A stretch of DNA of 44,963 bases from SIG701 sp045544955 (GCA_045544955.1 JAZPZY010000082.1:1-44963); one strand, 5' to 3'. Shown: positions 25,242 to 35,279, counted from the stretch's first letter. Notes: a model not told the origin generated them from the letters alone. A program made the numbers and translations.

Positions 25242-26759
25242 ATGAAAAAACTGCTTCCCATCCTGCTTGCCGCAGTCATGCTGCTCCCTGCCATGACTGC
25301 CTGCGAAAAGATCCCTGCCGATCCCTCGGAAACGGATCCTGCCGTTACCACGGCTCCCGCAGAAACAAAGGAAACGGAAGATCCGCTGGCACGGCAGAGT
25401 GCAAAAGACGACCTCCCTGCCGATTTCTCCATGGGCGGTGCCACAGTCGGCGTTGCTTCCTATCCCCCTACCCGGCCTTTTGACTGGGACGGCGGCGGAG
25501 AGGAGAGTGGCGATGCAGTTGCCAATGCGGTATATCTCCGCAATCAGGCCGTGCAGGAGCGGCTGAATCTCACCTTTGAAACGTACGCGCTGCCCAACGT
25601 ATGGAATGAAGCCGGCGATTACATGAAAACAGAAGTCCTCTCCGGCGGCGACGACATTTCCATTGCGTTCATGCGCTGCGGCCTTACCTCCTACATGGGA
25701 TACGATTATCTCTATCAGGATCTGAGTAAGAACAAGTACCTGGATTTCGATCAGCCCTGGTGGGCAAAGGACGCCATTTTTGAACTGTCCATCGACGGCA
25801 AAAACGTGCGATATCTGTTCGGCGATATCGTCTCCACGAGTTATCTCACCTCCAGCGTTACTTTCTTCAACAAGGTGCTGTACGAGGATAACTTCGGCTC
25901 CGCCGACGATCTGTACAAGATGGCCCTGGAGCGCAAGTGGTACTATGACAAAATGATGGAAATGATCGAGACCGGTCACAACGACGTGAACGGCGACGGC
26001 TCCATCACCGTTGCCTCCGGCGATATATACGGTATGGTGATCGACAACTCCTTCATCAACGCCAGAATGGACTACGGCGTAGATTACGAACGCTACCACC
26101 GGGGTGAGGACGGCGTATACACCATCGAATTTGATCTGAACCGTGCCGCCGAGGTACTGGACGTTCTGTACAAGCTGTTCTTCGAGACCAAGGGCGCCAT
26201 GTACGAGCCGGCACTCTATAAGACCGTTCCCACCACCCAGACCTTCACCAACGGACACTCCCTCTTCTACGTAAACGGCCTTGAAAACGTACGCAGCAGC
26301 AATTTCCGGGATATGCAGCAGGATTACGGTATTCTGCCCCTGCCGCTGATCGATGAAAAGCAGACCGAATACCGCTCCGTATATTCCCACGATGCCGGCT
26401 GCGTCTGCGTTCCCGTCACCTGCGCGGAGCCCGACAAGATGGGTGCCATTCTGGAAGCGCTGGCCTCGGAATCCTACCGCAGCGTGACGGAACTGGTACT
26501 GGAATCTGCCATGAAGGTAAAGTATTCCCGGGATCAATACTCCAGCCAGGTTATCGACATTATTCTGGAAACCGCCGATATAGACTTCCTCCAGACCTAC
26601 GCCAGCACCATCGGCAGCGGATACATCGTCCGTATGCTCCTGCACGACCAGAGCAAGAGCCTTTCCTCCTCCTATAATGCACAGGTTGCCGCTACCAATC
26701 AAAAATTGCAGGATCTGGTAGCACAGTACGAGCAGATGACTTCCAGCATGAATAAATAA
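25242..26759 (+). CDS. Array lipoprotein 3, solute-binding protein-like
   Basis: 505 residues; lipobox AMTAC, Cys21. The linker contains TTAPAETKETEDPLARQS. The QPWWAK motif is near 172. Its acidic loop is longer than in the other copies: D248-x-N-x-D252...D261 spans 14 residues instead of 12 (VASG inserted before the last Asp), so metal binding may differ. It shares VPTTQTFTNGHSLFYV with copy 2 and has the atypical C-terminal block KYSRDQYSSQVIDII. ATG 25242 follows CAGGAGA; the upstream in-frame start at 25161 is inside the promoter. Confidence 0.9.
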   Translation: MKKLLPILLAAVMLLPAMTACEKIPADPSETDPAVTTAPAETKETEDPLARQSAKDDLPADFSMGGATVGVASYPPTRPFDWDGGGEESGDAVANAVYLRNQAVQERLNLTFETYALPNVWNEAGDYMKTEVLSGGDDISIAFMRCGLTSYMGYDYLYQDLSKNKYLDFDQPWWAKDAIFELSIDGKNVRYLFGDIVSTSYLTSSVTFFNKVLYEDNFGSADDLYKMALERKWYYDKMMEMIETGHNDVNGDGSITVASGDIYGMVIDNSFINARMDYGVDYERYHRGEDGVYTIEFDLNRAAEVLDVLYKLFFETKGAMYEPALYKTVPTTQTFTNGHSLFYVNGLENVRSSNFRDMQQDYGILPLPLIDEKQTEYRSVYSHDAGCVCVPVTCAEPDKMGAILEALASESYRSVTELVLESAMKVKYSRDQYSSQVIDIILETADIDFLQTYASTIGSGYIVRMLLHDQSKSLSSSYNAQVAATNQKLQDLVAQYEQMTSSMNK

Positions 26760-26769
26760 CTCCCCGAAA

Positions 26770-26804
26770 GGTGCCGCACGAACAGTGCGGCACCTGCTAT
26801 TTTA
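26770..26804 (+). terminator. Terminator after array copy 3
   Basis: GGTGCCGCAC-GAACA-GTGCGGCACC, a perfect 10-bp stem; the T-tract is interrupted (TGCTATTTTAT). Confidence 0.8.
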
Positions 26805-26863
26805 TATTTATTTCCTATTCGGACAACATCGGCGGCAGCATGTCTGTCTGACTGCGAAAATCA

Positions 26864-26892
26864 TTGACAAACAGAAATGCGTCCCCTAAAAT
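26864..26892 (+). promoter_or_regulatory. Array copy 4 promoter
   Basis: TTGACA (26864-26869), 17 bp, TAAAAT (26887-26892). Confidence 0.9.
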
Positions 26893-26948
26893 AGAATTAC
26901 AGGGGAGCCCGGAAAATGAAAAAAATGAATAGGAAAGGATTCTGCACT

Positions 26949-28442
26949 ATGAAACGCACGCTCGCTCTCATTCTCGCACTTTTCCTGCTGACACCCGCTA
27001 TCATCGCCTGCACGAAAAACGACGAAATACCCGACGGCACGGATGCATCGGAAACCACCGCACCGGAAGAAACCGCCGAAACCGGACGTGCATCCCTAAA
27101 AGACAATCTTCCCGCCGACTTCTCCCTAAGCGGTGATACGGTAACGGTAATCACCCGCGACACCTACCGTACCTTTGACTGGGACGGCGGCGAGTCCAAG
27201 GATTCCGACGTTTTGGCACAGGCGGTATACAACCGCACCCGCGCGGTGGAAGCCCGTCTTTCCACCACCTTTGACGTAACGGAGATCGCCGGCGGCGACT
27301 GGCAGACCTACGGCAAGGATCTGGAGCAGCTTCTTCTGGCCGGTGAGGAATACGATATTGCACTGGCGGCGTCCAACGCCTCCATCCGCCCCGGCAACGA
27401 CTATCTCTTCCAGGATATGAGCAAGAGCAAATATCTGGACTTTGAAAAGCCCTGGTGGAGCCTGGATTCCATGGAGGCGATCTCCCTGGACGGTAAAAAG
27501 ATCCGCTATTTGGTTGGCGATATCGCCATTAACAGCTATTTCTGGGCAACCTCCACCTACTTCAACAAGACGCTGTACGAAAACACCTTCGGCTCTGCCG
27601 ACGATCTGTATCAGCTCGCCATTGACGGCGGCTGGACCTACGACAAGCTGATGGAGCTGGTTGAAGCCGGTCACAACGACGTGGACGGCAACGGTTCGCT
27701 GGAGGTCACCGACGTATACGGCTTCCTCGCAGACGTTTCTTCCGTATTCTACTTTATGGATCATTCCACAGATCTTGACCGTCTCACCCGGGGCGAGAAC
27801 GGTGTACCGGTGGTACAGTATGATCTGGACCGCGCCTCTGCCATGTTGGATAAAATGCTGAAGCTGGTATATGAAACGCCCGGCGCATACTACGGGGCCG
27901 ATCTGCACAAGACAAATCCCGGACTCTTCACCGCCGGACACGTCCTGTTCGTTTTCGCCCAGCTGTACAACACCTCCCTGCCTGAATACCGCAGCATGCA
28001 GGATGACTACGGTATCCTGCCCATGCCGAAAATCGATGAAAAGCAGACGGAATATCGCTCCTTTATCACGGATTCCGCCACCTACATAACCGTACCGATC
28101 ACCTGCTCCCGCCCGGACGTGATCAGCGGCGTGCTGGAGGCACTCTGCTCCGAATCTCACCGCAGCGTACTGGAGGTATTCTACGAAATCGCGCTGAAGG
28201 CAAAATATTCCCGTGATTCTTACTCCGGACAGGTGATTGATATCATTAAGGCAGCCACCACAAAGAGCTTCCTCTACGAGTACGACAGCGTAGTAGGCGG
28301 CGGTAACTGGTTTCGCGCCTGTCTCAGAGAAAACACATCCGCCTTTGCCTCTATGTACAACGCAGAGGTTGGCATGGTCAACCAGCTGCTTTCCGCACTG
28401 GTGGAAAAATACAACAAGCTGGAATCGGAAATGGCGGGCTGA
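26949..28442 (+). CDS. Array lipoprotein 4, solute-binding protein-like
   Basis: 497 residues; lipobox AIIAC, Cys21. The linker is ETTAPEETAETGRASLKDN. With copy 5 it forms a distinct subgroup: AGEEYDIALAAS replaces the AGDDTWQI motif, DGKKIRYLVGDIAINSYFW is shared, and the DPNDRKN element is missing. KPWW ends at 170 and the loop D244-x-D-x-N ends at D255. The C-terminus is KYSRDSYSGQVIDII and then KLESEMAG. ATG 26949 follows AGGAAAGGATT; an in-frame ATG at 26916 lies upstream of that ribosome site. Confidence 0.9.
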   Translation: MKRTLALILALFLLTPAIIACTKNDEIPDGTDASETTAPEETAETGRASLKDNLPADFSLSGDTVTVITRDTYRTFDWDGGESKDSDVLAQAVYNRTRAVEARLSTTFDVTEIAGGDWQTYGKDLEQLLLAGEEYDIALAASNASIRPGNDYLFQDMSKSKYLDFEKPWWSLDSMEAISLDGKKIRYLVGDIAINSYFWATSTYFNKTLYENTFGSADDLYQLAIDGGWTYDKLMELVEAGHNDVDGNGSLEVTDVYGFLADVSSVFYFMDHSTDLDRLTRGENGVPVVQYDLDRASAMLDKMLKLVYETPGAYYGADLHKTNPGLFTAGHVLFVFAQLYNTSLPEYRSMQDDYGILPMPKIDEKQTEYRSFITDSATYITVPITCSRPDVISGVLEALCSESHRSVLEVFYEIALKAKYSRDSYSGQVIDIIKAATTKSFLYEYDSVVGGGNWFRACLRENTSAFASMYNAEVGMVNQLLSALVEKYNKLESEMAG

Positions 28443-28454
28443 TAAAAAACAGCC

Positions 28455-28489
28455 AAGGACTGCCGCACCATGCGGCAGTCCTTTTTTTG
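28455..28489 (+). terminator. Terminator after array copy 4
   Basis: AGGACTGCCGCA-CCA-TGCGGCAGTCCT with seven T. Confidence 0.93.
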
Positions 28490-28560
28490 CTCTTTATATT
28501 GCAAATTCTGCACAAAAATTCAAAACCGATTGCAAAAGGTGAAAAGACGACTACAACGCC

Positions 28561-28589
28561 TTGACAAAAAATAAAACATCCGCTAAAAT
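28561..28589 (+). promoter_or_regulatory. Array copy 5 promoter
   Basis: TTGACA (28561-28566), 17 bp, TAAAAT (28584-28589). From here to the ATG the leader resembles that of copy 12. Confidence 0.9.
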
Positions 28590-28637
28590 GAAAACACCAG
28601 ATTCCCTATACATATAAATAGGAAAGGATTTTGCAAT

Positions 28638-30134
28638 ATGAAACGTATTCTCGCCCTCTTTCTCGTGCTGGCGATGCTCTCCCCTGCCATGATCGCCTGC
28701 GGAAAAGACGAAAAAACACCCGACGATCCCGCATCCGGCACCACTGCACCGGCAGAACCCGCAGAAACCGGACGTGCCGCACTGAAGGATAATCTGCCGC
28801 CCGATTTCTCCATGAAGGGATCCAAGGTAAGCGTACTGCTCCGCAATACGTACCGTGCCAACGACTGGGACGGCGGCGACGCCAAGGACTCCGACGTGTT
28901 GGCACAGGCGGTATACAACCGCACCCAGGCTGTGGAAACCCGCCTTTCCACCTCCTTTGAAGTAACGGAACTGGACGGAAACTGGGATGCCTACGGACAG
29001 GCCATTGAGCAGAACCTGCTTGCCGGCGAGGAGTACGATATCGTACTGGCGGCATCCAGCGCCTGCATCCGAAGAGGTAACGACTACCTGTTCCAGGATC
29101 TGAGCGGCAATCCGTATCTGGACTTCGACCAGCCCTGGTGGAGCCGCGATGCCATGGAAGCCATCTCCCTGGACGGCAAAAAGATCCGCTATCTGGTGGG
29201 TGACATCGCTATCAACAGTTATTTCTGGGGCACCGTTTCCTTCTTCAACAAGAATCTGTACGAGGACAAGTTCGGCAGTGCCGACGATCTGTACAAGCTG
29301 GCCATTGACGGAAACTGGACTTATGACAAGCTGATGGAGCTGGTGGAGGAAGGTGCTGACGACGTGGACGGTAACGGCACGCTGGAGATCACCGACGTAT
29401 TCGGCTTTTTGGTAGACAACTCCAACATCTTCTACTTTATGGATCACTCCACGGACCTTGCCCGTCTCACCCGCAGTGAAGACGGCGTACCGGTGGTGGA
29501 ATATGACATTGACCGGGCCGCATCCATACTGGATACCATGCTGAAGCTGGTTTATCTCACACCCGGCTCTTACTACGATCCTGCTCTGTACAAGACCAAT
29601 CCGGACGCTTCCCTTTTCACCTCCGGCCATTCCCTCTTCTACTTCACCACGCTGTACAACGCATCTACCGCCGGCTTCCGCGGCATGCAGGCGGACTACG
29701 GTATCCTGCCCATGCCGAAGATCGACGAGCAGCAGGAAAAGTACTGCTCCGTCGTTACCGACTCCGCGACTTACATGACCATTCCCGTAACCTGCTCACG
29801 TGCGGACGTGATCGGCGGCGTGCTGGAGGCACTCTGCTCTGAATCCCACCGCAGCGTACTGGAGGTATTCTACGAATCTGCACTGAAGATGAAGTATTCC
29901 CGCGACTCCTACTCCGGTCAGGTTATCGATATTATAAGAAACTCCATCACAAAGAGCTTCCTTTATGAATATCAGGCCATCACCGGCGGCGGCAACTGGA
30001 TCCGTTCCTGCCTGATCAACAACAGTGCCGCATTCGCCTCCACCTATAATGCAGAACTGCCTGCCGTTAACCAGAAGCTTGCCGATCTCGTTGACGAATA
30101 CAACCGTCTGGAATCCCAGCTGGCCGGCGAATAA
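28638..30134 (+). CDS. Array lipoprotein 5, solute-binding protein-like
   Basis: 498 residues; lipobox AMIAC, Cys21; linker GTTAPAEPAETGRAALKDN. Sister of copy 4: AGEEYDIVLAAS, DGKKIRYLVGDIAINSYFWG and a similar MDHSTDLARLTR stretch near 270. The loop D242-x-D-x-N ends at D253. QPWWSR is at 166-170. Adjacent placement of copies 4 and 5 suggests a local tandem duplication. ATG 28638 follows AGGAAAGGATTTTG. C-terminal block MKYSRDSYSGQVIDII. Confidence 0.9.
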   Translation: MKRILALFLVLAMLSPAMIACGKDEKTPDDPASGTTAPAEPAETGRAALKDNLPPDFSMKGSKVSVLLRNTYRANDWDGGDAKDSDVLAQAVYNRTQAVETRLSTSFEVTELDGNWDAYGQAIEQNLLAGEEYDIVLAASSACIRRGNDYLFQDLSGNPYLDFDQPWWSRDAMEAISLDGKKIRYLVGDIAINSYFWGTVSFFNKNLYEDKFGSADDLYKLAIDGNWTYDKLMELVEEGADDVDGNGTLEITDVFGFLVDNSNIFYFMDHSTDLARLTRSEDGVPVVEYDIDRAASILDTMLKLVYLTPGSYYDPALYKTNPDASLFTSGHSLFYFTTLYNASTAGFRGMQADYGILPMPKIDEQQEKYCSVVTDSATYMTIPVTCSRADVIGGVLEALCSESHRSVLEVFYESALKMKYSRDSYSGQVIDIIRNSITKSFLYEYQAITGGGNWIRSCLINNSAAFASTYNAELPAVNQKLADLVDEYNRLESQLAGE

Positions 30135-30146
30135 AAGAATATCATT

Positions 30147-30177
30147 GGGCTGCCGCAACTGCGGCAGCCCCTCTTTT
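30147..30177 (+). terminator. Terminator after array copy 5
   Basis: GGGCTGCCGC-AACT-GCGGCAGCCC, then CTCTTTT. Confidence 0.88.
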
Positions 30178-30338
30178 AGCAATATCTATACAGTGATTTG
30201 GAGAATATCACAATCACCGTGCGGTCGCCGCTCAGTTATCAGCCCAAGTGTTTTGCAGATTTTCTACAAAACAGTGCCCATATCCTCACATTTTTTATAT
30301 TTTATAAAGAAAAAGTATACAAATATCCAAAAACACCA

Positions 30339-30367
30339 TTGACAAAGCGGAATTCGGCGTATATAAT
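30339..30367 (+). promoter_or_regulatory. Array copy 6 promoter
   Basis: TTGACA (30339-30344), 17 bp, TATAAT (30362-30367). The 272-bp gap before copy 6 is the longest in the array; besides terminator and promoter it holds only AT-rich sequence. Confidence 0.93.
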
Positions 30368-30406
30368 AGACTTGCACAATATCACATATTACAAAGGAGA
30401 TCTCCC

Positions 30407-31909
30407 ATGAAACGACTGATAGCTGCCATTCTGCTTCTGTCCATGCTGTCCGTATCTTTTGCCGCCTGCAATAAGACGCCGAATACCCCCGACGCCGGCA
30501 CGACAGATGCCGCCGGTACTACGGCTCCGGCAGAAACCCTGGACCCCAACGACCGCAAAAACGCCAAAGACAATCTGCCGGAAAACTTTGACATGAACCA
30601 GCAGACGGTGGGCGTTCTTACCCGCCACACCTACCGAAAGATCGACTGGGACGGTGACGGTGCCGAGGAAGTCCTGGCACAGGCCGTATACAACCGTACC
30701 GAAGCCGTGAAAGAGCGTCTGAACGTACAGTTTGCCCTTACCGATATGGATCTGGGCTACGACGATTACGGTGCCGCCATCAAGGAAGCGGTCATGGCCG
30801 GTGACGACGACTGGCAGATCATCCTTGCAGCCGGCAACGCCTCCATCCGTCTGGGAAGCGACAATCTGTTCCAGGACGTAACAAACAACAAGTATCTGGA
30901 CTTTGACCAGCCCTGGTGGGCAAAGGAGTCCATGGAAGCCATGTCCATCGACGGCGAGAGCATCCGCTACATGATGGGCGACGCTATCATGAACACCTAC
31001 TACTGGGCGTCCGTTATGTTCTTCAACAAGAACCTCTATGAGGAAAACTTCGGCAGTGCAGATGCACTGTACGAAAAAGCGCTGAACCGTGACTGGTACT
31101 ACGACGATATGATCGAAATGGTGGAACAGGCCGCCAACGACGTGGACGGTGACGGCAACATGGAAGAGGGCGATACCTTCGGCTTCTTCAGCCACGGATA
31201 TGGCGACTATATGTTTCTGGAACGCGCTTCCGGCTACCGGCAGTGGGAGCGGAACGAGGACGGTATTCCCCAGATCAACCACGATCAGGAACGGGCTATG
31301 GAAGTGTTGGACGTGCTCTACCGCCTTGCCTGGGAAACCAAGGGCAGCACCATGGACATCAACCGGGAGCATGCCTCCGGCAACTCCAACGGACACTTCA
31401 CGGACGGCAACATACTCTTCTACTATAACACGCTGTCCAACACGGACACAGAAAACTTCCGCAACATGGAGGATGACTACGGTATCCTGCCCATTCCGCT
31501 GATCGACGAAAAGCAGACGGAGTACATCTCCCCCATCACCACCTCCGCGACCTTCCTCACCATTCCCAAGACCTGTGCGAATCCGGACGACATCGGTGCC
31601 GTTATCGAGGCACTCTCCTCTGAATCCTACCGCAGCGTAGTGGAAGTATTCTATGAGTCCGCTTTGAAGATGAAATACTCCCGTGACTCCTATTCCGGCC
31701 AGGTTATCGACATCGTACGCGAAACCCTCTACAAGGATTTCCTGTACGAGTACTACGTAATCGCCGGCAGTATGTGCTACGATCTGATCCGTGACTGCGT
31801 ATACGAAGGTACAAAGGCGTACACCTCCAAATATAACGCCGAGGTAACTGCCGCCAACAAGGCAATCATCGACGGCATCAAGGCAATTCAGAAATCCGCA
31901 GAAGAATAA
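30407..31909 (+). CDS. Array lipoprotein 6, solute-binding protein-like
   Basis: 500 residues; lipobox SFAAC, Cys21. First copy of the more uniform right-hand group, with APAETLDPNDRKNAKDNLP before the domain, WDGDGAEEV near 81, QPWWAK at 168-173 and RYMMGDAIMNTYYW at 187. The EF-hand-like loop is D245-x-D-x-D-G...D256. The ligand-side segment is unusual: SHGYGDYMFLERASGYRQW and MDINREHASGNSNG have no counterpart in neighbours. C-terminal block MKYSRDSYSGQVIDIV. Start 30407 follows AAAGGAGA. Confidence 0.91.
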   Translation: MKRLIAAILLLSMLSVSFAACNKTPNTPDAGTTDAAGTTAPAETLDPNDRKNAKDNLPENFDMNQQTVGVLTRHTYRKIDWDGDGAEEVLAQAVYNRTEAVKERLNVQFALTDMDLGYDDYGAAIKEAVMAGDDDWQIILAAGNASIRLGSDNLFQDVTNNKYLDFDQPWWAKESMEAMSIDGESIRYMMGDAIMNTYYWASVMFFNKNLYEENFGSADALYEKALNRDWYYDDMIEMVEQAANDVDGDGNMEEGDTFGFFSHGYGDYMFLERASGYRQWERNEDGIPQINHDQERAMEVLDVLYRLAWETKGSTMDINREHASGNSNGHFTDGNILFYYNTLSNTDTENFRNMEDDYGILPIPLIDEKQTEYISPITTSATFLTIPKTCANPDDIGAVIEALSSESYRSVVEVFYESALKMKYSRDSYSGQVIDIVRETLYKDFLYEYYVIAGSMCYDLIRDCVYEGTKAYTSKYNAEVTAANKAIIDGIKAIQKSAEE

Positions 31910-31919
31910 TCCAGTGAAA

Positions 31920-31951
31920 CAGGGACCGCAAAAAGCGGTCCCTTTTCCTTT
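31920..31951 (+). terminator. Terminator after array copy 6
   Basis: AGGGACCGC-AAAAA-GCGGTCCCT followed by TTTCCTTTTC. Confidence 0.9.
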
Positions 31952-32002
31952 TCACACCAACAATTATGACATATTTTGCACAAAAAACAGTGCCGTCGTT
32001 AC

Positions 32003-32031
32003 TTGACAATAAATGCACATTATACTAAAAT
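32003..32031 (+). promoter_or_regulatory. Array copy 7 promoter
   Basis: TTGACA (32003-32008), 17 bp, TAAAAT (32026-32031). Confidence 0.9.
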
Positions 32032-32072
32032 GGTAGTGTGAATCCTTGTAAAATAAATTTCAGGAGGTCTTT

Positions 32073-33560
32073 ATGAAACGCATTTTAGCACTGCTTCTTG
32101 TAGCGGTCATGCTGCTGCCTGCCATGATCGCCTGCAACAAGACCACGGATCCGGCTGAAACCACTGCTCCGGCTGAAACCACCGCACCGGTGGAGATTCT
32201 GGACCCGAACGACCGCAAAAACGCCAAGGATAACCTGCCGGCCGATTTCAACATGAACGGCGAGACAGTAGGCGTTCTGACCCGTCACTCCTATCGCAAG
32301 ATCGACTGGGACGGCGCCGGTGCTGACGAAGTAGTAGCACAGGCTGCCTACAACCGTACCGCCGCCGTACAGGAGCGTCTCGGGCTGACCTTTGAACTGA
32401 CCGATATGGATATCGGCTACGACGATTACGGTACCGCCATTGAAGAAAATCTGATGGCCGGTGACGACGCCTGGCAGATCGTACTGGTTGCCGGCAACGC
32501 ATCCATCCGCTTCGGCAACGATCATCTGTTCCGTGACGTTTCCGAAAACAAGTATCTGGATTTCTCCCAGCCCTGGTGGGCAGGCGACGTTATGGAAAAG
32601 ATGTCTCTGGACGGCAAAAACATCCGCTATATGATGGGTGACGCCACCATGAACACCTACTACTACGCCTACGTTTCCTATTTCAACAAGCGGCTGTACG
32701 AAGAAAACTTCGGCAATTCCGACGAGTTGTACAAAAAAGCGCTGGACTACGACTGGTACTACGATGACGTGATCGAAATGGTGGAGACCGCCGCCAACGA
32801 CGTGAACGGCAACGGCAAGCTGGAGGAAGGCGACACCTTCGGCTTTGTTGTGGATAACCAGTGGATCCTCGCCTACATGGAGGATGCCGCCGGATTCAAG
32901 ACCTACACCCGCAACGAAGAAGGCTACCCGGTAATCGAGCACGATCTGGATCGCGGGCAGGAGGTCTTTGAGAAATTCTACAAGCTGTGCTGGGAAACCC
33001 CCGGTGCTGCCGTGGATATGAATCTCCCGAAGCAGTATCCTGCCGCTACCTCCGGCGTATTTACCGCCGGCGGCGTACTGATCTACTTCAACTCCCTCTC
33101 CTACACCGATCAGGAACACTTCCGCAACATGGAGGATGACTACGGTATTCTGCCCATGCCCCGCGTAGATGAAAAACAGGAAGAATATCTGGCGCCTATC
33201 ACTACCTCCGCTACGTTTATTACCATTCCCAAAACCTGCACGGACGAGCGTATCGGCGGTGTAATTGAGGCTTTGTCCTCCGAATCCTACAGAAGCGTCG
33301 TAGAGGTATTCTACGAGTCCGCGCTGAAGATGAAATACTCCCGCGACTCCTACTCCGGTCAGTGTATCGACATCGTAAAGGACGTTCTGCACAAAAACTT
33401 CCTCAGCGAGTACTACCAGGTGGGCTGCACCTACATCTTCCGCACCTGCCTGCAGAAGCAGACCAAGGACTACGTTTCCCGTTACAATTCCGCTGTGAAA
33501 GCTGCCAACTACAAGATCATTGAGCTGGTAGACGCCATTACTGCCGCGGACGCAGAATAA
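32073..33560 (+). CDS. Array lipoprotein 7, solute-binding protein-like
   Basis: 495 residues; lipobox AMIAC, Cys21. The linker has three PAETTA-like units (DPAETTAPAETTAPVEI). SQPWWAG is near 167 and the loop D243-x-N-x-N-G...D254. The ligand-side segment VDNQWILAYMEDAAGFKT groups it with copies 8 and 9, as do the TCTDERIGGVIEALSSESYR stretch and MPRVDEKQEEY. C-terminal block MKYSRDSYSGQCIDIV, with Cys now in place of Val as in all later copies. Start 32073 follows CAGGAGGT. Confidence 0.91.
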   Translation: MKRILALLLVAVMLLPAMIACNKTTDPAETTAPAETTAPVEILDPNDRKNAKDNLPADFNMNGETVGVLTRHSYRKIDWDGAGADEVVAQAAYNRTAAVQERLGLTFELTDMDIGYDDYGTAIEENLMAGDDAWQIVLVAGNASIRFGNDHLFRDVSENKYLDFSQPWWAGDVMEKMSLDGKNIRYMMGDATMNTYYYAYVSYFNKRLYEENFGNSDELYKKALDYDWYYDDVIEMVETAANDVNGNGKLEEGDTFGFVVDNQWILAYMEDAAGFKTYTRNEEGYPVIEHDLDRGQEVFEKFYKLCWETPGAAVDMNLPKQYPAATSGVFTAGGVLIYFNSLSYTDQEHFRNMEDDYGILPMPRVDEKQEEYLAPITTSATFITIPKTCTDERIGGVIEALSSESYRSVVEVFYESALKMKYSRDSYSGQCIDIVKDVLHKNFLSEYYQVGCTYIFRTCLQKQTKDYVSRYNSAVKAANYKIIELVDAITAADAE

Positions 33561-33572
33561 CTGAATACGTAC

Positions 33573-33610
33573 AAAATACCGCACCGGGAAATCCGGTGTG
33601 GTATTTTTTC
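33573..33610 (+). terminator. Terminator after array copy 7
   Basis: AATACCGCACCGG-GAAAT-CCGGTGTGGTATT with TTTT. Confidence 0.92.
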
Positions 33611-33623
33611 ACAAAAAATCTCC

Positions 33624-33652
33624 TTGACAAACGCTTTTTTCTGTACTATAAT
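33624..33652 (+). promoter_or_regulatory. Array copy 8 promoter
   Basis: TTGACA (33624-33629), 17 bp, TATAAT (33647-33652). It begins only about 14 bp after the preceding terminator T-run. Confidence 0.93.
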
Positions 33653-33698
33653 CTAAATTGATACTATCATTCTGCTGCATGCAACAAGGAGATTTTTT

Positions 33699-35195
33699 AT
33701 GAGACGAACGCTTGCCCTGGTTCTTGCCGCCCTCATGCTGCTCCCTGCCATGATCGCCTGCAACAAGGACACCAATCCCCCGGACGGCACTGATGCCCCC
33801 GCAGAAACCACCGCACCCGCGGAAACACTGGACCCCAATGACCGTAAGAACGCCAAAGACGATCTTCCCGAAGATTTCAATATGGATGGCGAGACGGTGG
33901 GCGTGCTCACCCGCCACACCTACCGCAAGATCGACTGGGACGGCGCCGACGCCAAGGATTCCGAGGTGCTGGCACAGGCCGTTTACAACCGTACAGAGGC
34001 CGTACAGGATCGCCTCGGTCTCACCTTCGAGCTGACTGATATGGATCTGGGCTACGGTGACTACGGCTTCGCTATTTCGGAAAACGTCATGGCCGGTGAC
34101 GACACCTGGCAGATCATCCTGGTCGCCGGCAACGCGTCCATTCTCCAGGGAAACGACCACCTGTTCCGGGACGTTTCCGACAATCCGTATCTGGATTTCG
34201 AGAGAGAATGGTGGGCAACCTCCGTTATGGAGAAAATGTCCATTGACAACAAATCCGTCCGCTACATGATGGGCGACGCCATCATGAACACCTACTACTG
34301 GGCATACGCCGCCTTTTTCAACAAGCGCATCTACGAAGCCAACTTCGGCGCCGCCGACGAGCTGTATCAGAAGGCCATAAACAACGACTGGTTCTACGAT
34401 GACGTAATCGAAATGACGGAGGCTGCCGCCAACGACGTGGACGGCGACGGCACTTACGATGCCGGCGATACGCTGGGATTTTTGGTTGACAACCAGTGGC
34501 GATTTGCCTATATGCAGGACGCGGCCGGCTTCAAGACCCACGTCCGCGGCGAAAACGGATACCCGGTCCTGGAACACGATCTGGATCGCGGCATGGAATG
34601 TCTCTCCAAAATCTACAAACTCTGCTACGAGACCCCCGGTGCGTTGGTAAATACGGGATTCCACGCACGCTACCCTGCCAACGGCGGTTCCCTCTTTGCT
34701 GACGGATTCCAGCTCTTCTCCTTCGAGTCACTGTCCATCACCGACTTTGAGTACATGCGGAACATGGAGGATGACTACGGCATCCTGCCCATGCCCCGCA
34801 TCGATGAAAAGCAGGAGGAATACGTGGCGCCTATCACCACCTCCGCCACGTTTATCACCATCCCCAAGACCTGCGTGGACGAGCGGATCGGCGGTGTCAT
34901 CGAGGCGCTATCCTCCGAATCCTACCGCAATGTAGTGGAAGTATTCTACGAATCCGCGCTCAAAATGAAGTACTCCCGCGACTCCTACTCCGGTCAGTGC
35001 ATCGATATCGTAAGAGATTCTCTCTTCAAGGATTTCTTCAGCGAATACTATGATCGGATCGGCGATTCCTATTTCTTCCGTGCCGTTCTGCTTGAAGAGT
35101 CCGGCAACTACGTGGCAAGATACAACGCCGTCGCCGCCGCCATGAACAAAAAGATCGTGTCTGTAATCGACGCTATTCTGAAAGCATCCGAATAA
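33699..35195 (+). CDS. Array lipoprotein 8, solute-binding protein-like
   Basis: 498 residues; signal MRRTLALVLAALMLLPAMIA, Cys21; linker DAPAETTAPAETLDPNDRKN. It has EREWWAT near 168 instead of QPWWAK, a substitution seen also in copy 1. Loop D246-x-D-x-D-G...D257. Closest relative is copy 9 (AYMQDAAGFKTHV, LDRGMECLSKIYKLCYETPGA, YFFRAVL). C-terminal block MKYSRDSYSGQCIDIV. Start 33699 follows AAGGAGA. Confidence 0.91.
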   Translation: MRRTLALVLAALMLLPAMIACNKDTNPPDGTDAPAETTAPAETLDPNDRKNAKDDLPEDFNMDGETVGVLTRHTYRKIDWDGADAKDSEVLAQAVYNRTEAVQDRLGLTFELTDMDLGYGDYGFAISENVMAGDDTWQIILVAGNASILQGNDHLFRDVSDNPYLDFEREWWATSVMEKMSIDNKSVRYMMGDAIMNTYYWAYAAFFNKRIYEANFGAADELYQKAINNDWFYDDVIEMTEAAANDVDGDGTYDAGDTLGFLVDNQWRFAYMQDAAGFKTHVRGENGYPVLEHDLDRGMECLSKIYKLCYETPGALVNTGFHARYPANGGSLFADGFQLFSFESLSITDFEYMRNMEDDYGILPMPRIDEKQEEYVAPITTSATFITIPKTCVDERIGGVIEALSSESYRNVVEVFYESALKMKYSRDSYSGQCIDIVRDSLFKDFFSEYYDRIGDSYFFRAVLLEESGNYVARYNAVAAAMNKKIVSVIDAILKASE

Positions 35196-35204
35196 AAACC
35201 GTAC

Positions 35205-35237
35205 GGACCGCACCGAATTTCCGGTGCGGTCTTTTTT
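35205..35237 (+). terminator. Terminator after array copy 8
   Basis: GACCGCACCG-AATTTC-CGGTGCGGTC then TTTTTT. Confidence 0.93.
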
Positions 35238-35250
35238 ACGGAAAAGCCCA

Positions 35251-35279
35251 TTGACAAACGATTTTCATTGTATTATAAT
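35251..35279 (+). promoter_or_regulatory. Array copy 9 promoter
   Basis: TTGACA (35251-35256), 17 bp, TATAAT (35274-35279). Confidence 0.93.
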